Source of the DNA: Hyalella azteca
Lineage: Eukaryota > Arthropoda > Malacostraca > Amphipoda > Hyalellidae
Direction of reading: 5' to 3'
Assembly (NCBI RefSeq): GCF_000764305.2
Contig: NW_025944533.1
Coordinates: 620,001-684,000 of the forward strand
DNA length: 64,000 nucleotides
Part shown: positions 57,277 through 64,000 of the stretch, piece after piece
Layout: the number at the start of each line of letters is the position of its first letter
Position numbering within the stretch: the stretch's first letter is position 1
Notes under the pieces: model-generated
Seen by the model: only the letters and a program-made list of their open reading frames with translations
Databases searched by the model: none
Told to the model about the DNA's origin: nothing
Program-made: the position numbers and the translations under genes

Positions 57277-57764
57277 CGCTAGAATATGTGGTTTATTTTG
57301 ACCTTGGTAGTAATATTTATGTAAAATTGTGGAAGAGAATAGGATATTTTTGTGAGAAATAATATTCAGGCTATTTTAACAACTAATTGTGGTTTATTAA
57401 ATTTAATGAGTGCTAATAGTTGAAGATGGTTTGTATTGTCAATCGACGTTCTTGCAACGTCATGGACAGGTTTAGAATGTCCATGGATATACATAGGTAT
57501 TAAAAAATAAAACAGTTGTAGTAGGAATTTTTCAGTTCCTCATGATATATTTATTTTTTATGCCGCAAGATATTGTCACACTTATCGCTTATTCCAGTTT
57601 TAAGGTGATCGAATTATACAGCCCTGAGATCATTCAACTTTCGATCGTTCATCCTCGTGGGTGGAATCAATCTTCCGTTGAAGTATTAGGCGTTAAACAA
57701 ACCACGACTTTTGTGTTCGTTCATTGACGTCCCTTCGAGGGGAGCTTGACAGCGACGGTAACAT
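57277..57764. other. AT-rich spacer
   Basis: A 61-codon frame (57542-57727) has little GC contrast. Not called. Confidence 0.4.
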
Positions 57765-58013
57765 ATGACCAAGTGGGGAACCTTGATCCACACAAGACCA
57801 AAGTCGAACAATGGTCATTGGCGCACGCGCGAGGTATCGCTCCAAGAATTTCAGGCACTGAATTCTACCTTAAATCTACGGAAACATGAGGAACTACAGG
57901 CCCGTCCAAGTGAAAGAATACCAAGCAGAAGAATAGTAAATGAAAGAGAATGTGCCCGGCGTCACACGCAAGCTTCAACACATTTATCGTTCAAAGTTCT
58001 AACAATAGGATGA
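57765..58013 (+). CDS. ORF, 82 aa, charged
   Basis: ATG 57765 to TGA 58011-58013 (MTKWGTLIHTRPKSNNGHWR...). Strongly hydrophilic, Arg/Glu/His/Asn-rich (LRKHEELQARPSERIPSRR, NERECARRHTQAS), probably helical and soluble. Codons are purine-first over the whole length. A possible donor CGAG|GTATCG occurs early, at 57830. No family recognised. One of the better coding candidates. Confidence 0.35.
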   Translation: MTKWGTLIHTRPKSNNGHWRTREVSLQEFQALNSTLNLRKHEELQARPSERIPSRRIVNERECARRHTQASTHLSFKVLTIG

Positions 58014-58573
58014 TTCGCTTAACGAATAGGTGACAATGTAACGAATGTGTATCCTCTTGACGTTACAATGTGGAGACATGAATCAGGAAAAACCGCTAGC
58101 TATTAGCACGCCCAAACTTTTGTTGCATTCCAATCTTGATTTACCTTCCACCGAAAACTGATCACTATGAAATCGCAAAAACTGCAATAATGAATGAAAC
58201 AGGAAATAAATCTCCAAAGAATTACGAACTTATCACAAGTGCAAGAAGTAATCTCAGTGCTGTAAAAAATAATAATTAAAATAAATCCACTTTAATTATT
58301 GTGAATTATGGGGCTTATGAGCAGTTCCTACAAATGAAATTTCGTAGAATTTTATAATGAATGTCGACATGATGAACATGAGGTTAGTGAGTCAACGAAT
58401 GCACTGTGGTTACAGCGAAGTATCCCATGCGCGTTCTCTTGTTTTTTTCCCAGTCTTAACTACAACTTTTGCCTCAAATGATAGCATTTCATAATGAGAA
58501 ATGGATTGTTTCCTGTGCTGGATATTTCATTGTAAAATTCTTTTTGCAAGAAAAGAGGTCAAAACTTGTTATT
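58014..58573. other. AT-rich spacer
   Basis: Nothing seen. Confidence 0.5.
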
Positions 58574-58706
58574 AGAGCGGCTTAAAAATACTGAAAATAC
58601 ATGTTTTACTCACTCACAATCACTTAAAGCTCCAGGTAGTTTCTGTGTAGGCAGGAAGGCTCTCAACCGCTATGGAAACATGTATTTTCAGGGGTAATAA
58701 CGCTCT
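58574..58706. mobile_element. Small foldback element
   Basis: CTGAAAATACATGTTT (58591-58606) and its exact reverse complement AAACATGTATTTTCAG (58676-58691) enclose about 70 bases. Outside them AGAGCGG (left) and CGCTCT (right) also pair, so arms reach about 33 bases. No obvious target duplication. It could be a non-autonomous DNA transposon or a transcribed hairpin. Confidence 0.6.
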
Positions 58707-59208
58707 GCTTCTCCCATGAGAAAAAATCGATGGTCCATCTTATATATGTTGTATTCGAACACATTTAGTTTAGAAATTTCACTATTAAAATTGCCTAGAT
58801 TGTGTGTGAATATAATTAATGGCACAAATGATTGAATTCAGTTATTTTTAGTGTACGAATTCAATTCCTCGGATGATGATAAAAAACATACTTTTCTCAA
58901 AAATACATTCTGAGCAAAAATGCGATATTAGAAAGAAATATTTTTGAAAGTCGGCTGTAGAATTTTTGTTTTATTTGAATCAAAATTTATTACTAACATT
59001 TTTATTACTTCTTTTTTAGCTGTTTATCGAATGTCGGGATTTTTCACGCCACTTAACGTGAAAAATTCAACAGCAATAAATCTAAAAAAATCATTTCAAG
59101 TTACCTTATAATCTTCAAAAGACATACAGTATCTTCCTCAACAACACAAATATTATTTTACAAACAACCAACATAACCGTAAATTTACTGAATTTCAAGC
59201 ATACTTTT
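58707..59208. other. AT-rich spacer
   Basis: Nothing seen. Confidence 0.5.
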
Positions 59209-59511
59209 TCAGCGGTTTATTAATAAAATAATAAGATATTCTGGAAAATATTGCAAGCTAGTCGCGACTCTAAGCCATCCAATCAACGTTGGCAGCAGCT
59301 CGACTTCCCATCCCGGATCTTCATACATTTTCAGAAAGAAAGTTATATCGCGCACACGCCAGATATTGGACGCCCAGCCAGCCAAAAATATGTCCTTATA
59401 TAAAATAGAAATATGTCGATGGCGAAACTCGTGCACTGGTGGTGTCAGAGTCTGAAAAGTTTCGCTTGGATCAGAGGCCTGCAGAGGTTCTTTGGGATTC
59501 TTTGTTGCTTT
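59209..59511 (-). CDS. Candidate minus-strand terminal exon, ~100 codons
   Basis: Minus frame open from after a TGA (59512-59514) to TGA at 59209-59211. Several acceptors lie in it or at its edge: CTTCTTCCCTCACTTTTGAAAAG, CTCTGCAG, and CTTTTCAG before TLTPPVHEFR. Reads ...KNPKEPLQASDPSETF, then HRHISILYKDIFLAGWASNI, MYEDPGWEVELLPTLIGWLR. Codons are coding-like and Trp-rich. No ATG early, so a 3' exon. Resembles a real, structured domain end, but I cannot name it. Confidence 0.36.
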   Translation of the reverse strand, partial: KATKNPKEPLQASDPSETFQTLTPPVHEFRHRHISILYKDIFLAGWASNIWRVRDITFFLKMYEDPGWEVELLPTLIGWLRVATSLQYFPEYLIILLINR

Positions 59512-59896
59512 TCAAAAGTGAGGGAAGAAGACAAATCGGAGAGAAGGTTCGCGACGGAGCCTTTGCAGTGTTGGTCGCTGAAGCAAAGTTAGATTGAAGC
59601 GAAGGTCTTCTAAATTTGGCGAGCAGGATAACCGCAAGACTTCAGTATAACTTGATAAATAAAATCATCATATAAAATGAATTAAAAATTTAAGTTTCGG
59701 GAGTTTGTGATCAAATCGAAAGACGTCATCAAACCTTTTGATTTGATTGAACTGGATAGCCAGATTTCCATAAAGAGTCAGTGCACATTTTTAAGCCTGG
59801 CTCACTAACACTAGCACAAACAAACGAAACCGCATGCAGAAAATAAATATAAATGTATTTTGCTTCATTTTTATTACATGGCTACCGATAATATGA
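59512..59896. other. Spacer
   Basis: 59520-59640 is GC-richer, with pyrimidine runs on the minus strand that could be the intron side of the preceding candidate. The rest is AT-rich. Confidence 0.4.
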
Positions 59897-60106
59897 ACTA
59901 GGACGCGAATCTTTTTTCTACAAAAATCGTTGAAACCTATTGAAAATAATTTTCTTCTTTCTCACCGGAAAAGAAATACAATACGAGGAAGTAGAGATCC
60001 GGCTGCGGTACTGAGAAGGTATAGGAGTAAAGCAGGCTCAGGTGGTATGACAAAACTTGTAGCCAAGGGTGCAATCAAAGTAACTCAAGCGACTGACCAG
60101 GGCTAA
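59897..60106 (+). CDS. Open frame of 69 codons, late ATG
   Basis: Open from after TGA to TAA 60104-60106, reading ...KRNTIRGSRDPAAVLRRYRS, then KAGSGGMTKLVAKGAIKVTQ. Only ATG is near the end, so an internal or 3' exon would be needed. A donor CTCAG|GTGGTA lies inside. Codons from 59985 on are strongly coding-like. Confidence 0.22.
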   Translation, partial: TRTRIFFLQKSLKPIENNFLLSHRKRNTIRGSRDPAAVLRRYRSKAGSGGMTKLVAKGAIKVTQATDQG

Positions 60107-61068
60107 GGTGTCCACAAAATTAAATTCGTGCAATTCTATAAGCACTGAAATTCCTGTAATAAAGTCCGACCTCTGTCACAGTAAGCTGCTACTATTCAAA
60201 TTGCCAATATTATAGTGTTCAGTAATTAATTTTCCCATGTTGTGCTGAATATTAAAAAATATAACTCAGTACTCACTGCAGTGAGAGACAGAGAGCGCAT
60301 TTTCTCATCGACAAAAACGTGAAGTCACGGACAGACAGACGGACATGACGAGCACAATAGGGCATTTTTTCCATAAATGAGAAAATGCACTTAAAAGGCC
60401 TATAGTGCCAACGACAAATATTCGATATATTTGCTTTTCGTGTAACTTTGACGAGATGATTTGCTTTCATAGCGACCTAAAAAAGTGAATTCGGCCTAAA
60501 AGTGTGAATTTCGAGGCACACTGTAATTTTTTCTGCTTTAATTGGTTTGTAATTTTGATTAGTCGGTCAATTATGTGTAGATAAATAATGCTGTTCATTC
60601 TTTACCACAATATCAAATGAGATCCTTTCAAATTCCTTCTCAATTAGAAACAAATTGTATTTATTTGTAACTCTATGCCTCTTGTATTAGTAAACGGAAA
60701 AACTAACAGCTTAGGCCCTGTCAAGAACCTTCGCTCAAATGAATGATTGAATACCGTCTCCCAAAAGACAGCGCTGTGAAAATTTCAAGATTAAGATAAT
60801 GTTTCTTTTATTTCTCTTAAACCTGTTTTCACTTTTAATATACGTTCATGTATTTTAATTTTTTGAATTCATCATCCTAGTCTACGAATATCGAAATTCG
60901 TAACCGGGAATTTAAAATTAAAATTTTATTCATGCCATCATAAAGTCTGTGTTGTTTGTATGGCATTGATGGCAGTGAGAATTGTGAATTGCAAATAATA
61001 TTGAGAGATTGAATTCATATTGCATTCAAAATCTGTGATATTACAAACTATTATATCAAGTTTACTGT
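60107..61068. other. AT-rich spacer
   Basis: A 65-codon minus frame (60273-60470) is ordinary. Nothing else. Confidence 0.45.
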
Positions 61069-61305
61069 ATGTTCGAAAGTTTCAGATGTTCCAGCATGAG
61101 ACCGAGAGATCTGGTCATCGTCCAACACAATAGCCAGATCGCCTTCGCTAATTGGACGGCCGATAAGCCAAATAAGTTCAAAAGCCGACCCGGATCTGAA
61201 CATCAGCCAACATCCATTTTATTGGAGCAATATTGGGAAACTTTTGGACATCGGATTTGGAATTGTTATTTTTTTAGATTTCCTTCGTGGATGGAATTTC
61301 GATAG
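61069..61305 (+). CDS. ORF, 78 aa
   Basis: ATG 61069 to TAG 61303-61305; a second ATG at codon 10. Reads MFESFRCSSMRPRDLVIVQH..., hydrophilic (NWTADKPNKFKSRPGSEHQP), ending aromatic (YWETFGHRIWNCYFFRF). The GC-rich section 61080-61220 is coding-like; the end is AT-rich, close to the MITE at 61336, so the true exon may be shorter. Not recognised. Confidence 0.3.
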   Translation: MFESFRCSSMRPRDLVIVQHNSQIAFANWTADKPNKFKSRPGSEHQPTSILLEQYWETFGHRIWNCYFFRFPSWMEFR

Positions 61306-61335
61306 TGCTTTTGAGAAGTGCAGACGATATGAGGT

Positions 61336-61505
61336 AAATGTATATCTGGGGCCATATTTTCAAAATTCGCTAAGTGAACGTAAGTGCTTACGCTCTATTT
61401 TCTTGTCTATGATTGGTGGATTTTGCTCGAAAGGCCGTCAATGATTGGCTGATGAACTTACGATCTCTTAACTTTTTTTGAAATTATGGGCCCTGATAAA
61501 CATTT
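61336..61505. mobile_element. MITE-like element, 170 bp, long inverted ends
   Basis: The left end (AAATGTATATCTGGGGCCAT then TTTCAAAATTCGCTAAGTGA) matches the reverse complement of the right end (AAATGTTTATCAGGGCCCAT) over about 57 bases with roughly 20% mismatches. A perfect CGTAAG/CTTACG foldback sits at the inner edge. No ORF of its own; the 66-codon frame 61244-61444 runs into it by chance. Fits a non-autonomous DNA transposon. Target-site duplication not clear. Confidence 0.82.
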
Positions 61506-62386
61506 CCAAGACCAGGTCATATCTTCATTAATATTTTGAGAATTAAAATGTCTCGAATTTGAGACCCCAATAATTAAACCGTTATAATTGTCTAAACGCA
61601 TTAATCGGAATATACCAATTTTTAAAGTGATTTCTCATTTCAATGAAAATCAACTTGTATTTTACACACTTCGATTGGTGAAATTCTGCTTATTGAGCAG
61701 TGATCCTTCATAAACAAATTGATATCAATCACCCAATAGGAGCGGGCAACAAGAACTATATAGGAACAACAAAAGGCTTAGTAGATTTGACGCCAAATGG
61801 GTTATTTAAAATATGAAAAATATTAACAAATTGGTTTATTAAACCACAGAATTTGCTTACGAATAGAAAAGAGAGATTAAAAACTACAATTATTGATTCA
61901 TTTCAATTTTTTACGTCCATTCATTCGTACTTTTTCTACTGTCCAATTATGAATACCGCATACAGTTATTTTAGTAGCACCTGGCATCTACTAAAACTTT
62001 AGCTGAGCTCATTAAGTATAAATCATCATCCTAGCTGGTAATTAAATCGTTAATTAAGTATATTAACCTTAAAAAATTACGTTTCTTGATGCAAATTTAA
62101 CTATTCAATCAAGTATATTACATATTATAAGTTGAAAAATTACATTTCATCCTGCAAATTCAATGGCTTCCAGTTCAGACTCATTAATGGTGGGAATACT
62201 ATAAATGTTTTAGGCTAACTTCGACATATCTGTAATTACTAGCACGCGCGGTTACATTAATAATTGCAAAACATGACTTTATTTGAACTCATTTACCTTG
62301 TCTTTCATCGCACGCAATTAAAAAGTACTAAATATTGTATTGTAATTACTACAAAGAACGTGACTCTAGCGTGACGAGGGCTGGCT
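61506..62386. other. AT-rich spacer
   Basis: Contains one TATATAGGAAC copy (61757-61767). Nothing else. Confidence 0.5.
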
Positions 62387-62690
62387 GAGGCAGTCAGGTG
62401 ATGGGGCCCACAGCGTGAACGATGGGCCAAAGACACGCGCGTGGATGTGCGCGATAGGCCAGCATGAGGCGGTTAGGGTGATGGGGCCAACAGCGTAAAC
62501 GATGGGCCAAAGACACGCGCGTGGATGTGCACGATAGGCCAGCATGAGACAGTCAGGTGATGGGGCGCACAACGTAAACGATGGGCCAAAGACACGCGCG
62601 TGGATGTGCACGATAGGCCAGCATGAGGCGGTCAGGGTGATGGGGCGTACAGCGTAAACGATGGGCCAAAGACACGCGCGTGAATGTGTG
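62387..62690. repeat. GC-rich tandem repeat, 4 x ~80 bp, two alternating variants
   Basis: Copies start at 62387, 62466, 62546 and 62625 (units 79, 80, 79). Each contains GATGGGCCAAAGACACGCGC and GATAGGCCAGCATGAG. Copies 1 and 3 share CAGTCAGGTGATGG; 2 and 4 share the longer GG(T/C)(T)AGGGTGATGG form, so the real unit is a ~159-base dimer. CpG-rich (ACACGCGCGTG). The minus strand is open (62366-62611) only because stops are rare here. Confidence 0.95.
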
Positions 62691-63603
62691 AGGTATTGTG
62701 AGGCATTAAAAAAGAGAGGCCAGGAGCTGATATTTTTCTCATAGAATATTTGCTACGTTTAGAAAATTCCAACTATTGGTCACAAATAATAATTATTTAT
62801 TTTCATGCTATCATTCACCAGTGAATACGTAATTAAGTCACGAAAACTACACTATTTTTACAGCAGTCAAGAAAATTTACATCTAATGTACAAATTATTT
62901 CATAACCGAATAATTCAGTAAAATAAAGTATTTATTATGAATGAGTAAATAAATTTATCTCCTTGGCACAAAATTCTATAACAAATTAATGGACTAAAAA
63001 AGCAAAATTTTGGATTCACATTACAGATATTAATCAATATTAAAAATTAGTAGTCTTCCTTAGAACTGTCCGTGTTCAAAATTGACAGATAATTTTGCCT
63101 GTCGTTCGGAAAAGCTACTGAGAATAAAAAACTCGGCCTTACATACCATCGATACCTCCACGCTGACCTCAGAACCTGTACTTTAGTTTTGTCTTCGCTG
63201 TTTTGTAAAGAGCTGCTGATTGTGATTGATTGCTAGACGCCACTATTTGCAGGCATGCTTAAACATTTTTTCAATGTTTGTGATGGTTTCTTACTCTAAT
63301 CTAGATTTTAACAGAGTAGCCTGAAATGTTGACCTAAGTATTTTAATGCTATTACTTAAGTGAAAGGAGTATAAATGATTGGAAAATTCAATGTTTTTAA
63401 TGAGGAAAGACGTTAAAATTTAAAATCCAACTGACTTGGTGGTTTAGTTTCATTTCTGAGATTTGTTTGAAGTCAAATCGTTTTGCATTTAGGCAAAAGC
63501 GCCGGGCAACAAATATTGGGAAACGAAGTGGAGAAAAAGCTTGCTCCCAATTCCCCATATCAGTCGAGTCACGAGAACTCAGCCACTTCAGTGAAGAAAA
63601 ATG
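62691..63603. other. AT-rich spacer
   Basis: GC rises from about 63480. CACTTCAG-type acceptor strings precede the next ORF. Nothing else. Confidence 0.45.
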
Positions 63604-63960
63604 TAAGGCTTGCGAGAATTTGCATGGCTAGAACTTATGAGGCCAATTCACAGTGAAGAAACGAGTGCAAACTACAGTCCGGCAAAATGGAACTTCAAAC
63701 TCTCAAGCTTAACTAGAATTTTGGGAGAGCTGCTTCTAAACGACGCTGAACTTTGGCACTATAAAAGGATTTTCTGCCTTGCAACCTCATCATACGGAGC
63801 AAATTTAGAGAAATTCGAGAGAATTCCGCCAAATTCTCACTCTGAATGCAAATTGGCAAGCGGAGGAGCCAGGACCGTTGGATATATTCTGGGGGCGCGC
63901 AATATTCCCGCGATATTCGGCTTAGCCTTGCTCGACATTTGGCTGCTACGGCCGGATTAG
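63604..63960 (+). CDS. Best coding candidate at right edge, 107-118 codons
   Basis: Open from after TAA (63601-63606 region) to TAG 63958-63960. First ATG 63637 gives 107 residues: MRPIHSEETSANYSPAKWNF..., then LTRILGELLLNDAELWHYKR, ECKLASGGARTVGYILGARN and a hydrophobic end (IPAIFGLALLDIWLLRPD). Purine-first codons continue throughout and composition is GC-rich to the stop. Start context at 63637 is weak, so an upstream exon is possible. TATAAAAGG occurs inside at 63760. No family recognised; the gene may continue past the window in other exons. Confidence 0.4.
63760..63768 (+). promoter_or_regulatory. TATA-box-like TATAAAAGG
   Basis: The closest match to a metazoan TATA box in the window, with G/C-rich flanks. 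It lies inside the preceding open frame, so it is either coincidental or argues that the frame is not coding. A TCATCAT string lies about 30 bases downstream. Confidence 0.15.
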
Positions 63961-64000
63961 GTTCTGATAAATTGAACTCAGGCTCGGGCTACGCGGGTAA

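Noticed and set aside
61244..61444. 66-codon plus-strand ORF
   Set aside because: Runs into the MITE; its right half is transposon end sequence.
62366..62611. 81-codon minus-strand ORF
   Set aside because: Lies in the GC-rich 80-bp repeat, where stops are rare; unit lengths of 79-80 shift the frame between copies.
1..64000. CRISPR array
   Set aside because: The tandem repeats are head-to-tail without unique spacers, and the sequence is eukaryotic in character.
1..64000. Bacterial, phage or organelle origin
   Set aside because: No dense same-strand genes, no ribosome-binding-site pattern, no rRNA or tRNA, and abundant minisatellites and splice-like signals.

Overview
The window looks like AT-rich nuclear DNA of a multicellular eukaryote, probably an arthropod. 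Reading frames are short and sparse, there are no operons or Shine-Dalgarno-led genes, GT...AG splice-like signals recur, and there is much minisatellite DNA. I recognise no protein family, tRNA, rRNA, snRNA or known microRNA, so organism and gene content are inferred only from composition and signals. All coding calls are candidates. Many GC-richer patches read plausibly in two or three frames on both strands, and I scanned for such patches, so each call carries selection bias.

The firm content is repetitive. There are long minisatellites at 6.74-7.56 kb (37 bp unit), 16.66-17.22 kb (27 bp), 19.67-20.15 kb (14 bp; 480 bases with no C on the + strand), 29.84-30.55 kb (32 bp) and 62.39-62.69 kb (about 80 bp, GC-rich, alternating two variants). 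There are recent tandem duplications of 91, 224 and 203 bp at 3.34, 10.47 and 39.43 kb, and smaller duplications at 16.2, 17.8 and 30.7 kb. Two foldback elements lie at 58.57-58.71 kb and 61.34-61.51 kb; the second has long terminal inverted repeats and is MITE-like. Several perfect short hairpins are also present.

Between these lie GC-richer islands with candidate exons. At the left end: a two-exon model at 1.4-1.8 kb, an exon ending in GTAAGT at 3.8 kb, and a frame that opens directly after a 400-base pyrimidine tract and splice acceptor at 5.6 kb. In the middle: first-exon candidates at 12.6 kb (+), 15.5 kb (-) and 27.1 kb (+), two adjacent small ORFs at 20.6-20.8 kb, a dense set at 24.2-25.5 kb, a terminal-exon candidate at 33.5 kb, and ORFs of 103 and 132 codons at 33.9 and 37.0 kb. 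At the right: 38.5-38.9 kb, 41.7-44.7 kb, a head-to-head pair at 49.4-49.8 kb, 51.6-52.9 kb, 54.6 kb, 57-58 kb, 59.2-60.1 kb (facing minus and plus frames), 61.1 kb, and a 116-codon frame at the right edge (63.6-63.96 kb).

The simplest reading is a gene-poor intergenic or long-intron region with scattered exons of one or more long genes on both strands, plus decayed mobile-element pieces and unstable minisatellites. Nothing shows the candidate genes acting together. RNA-seq alignment and a protein search against arthropods would settle most of the calls.
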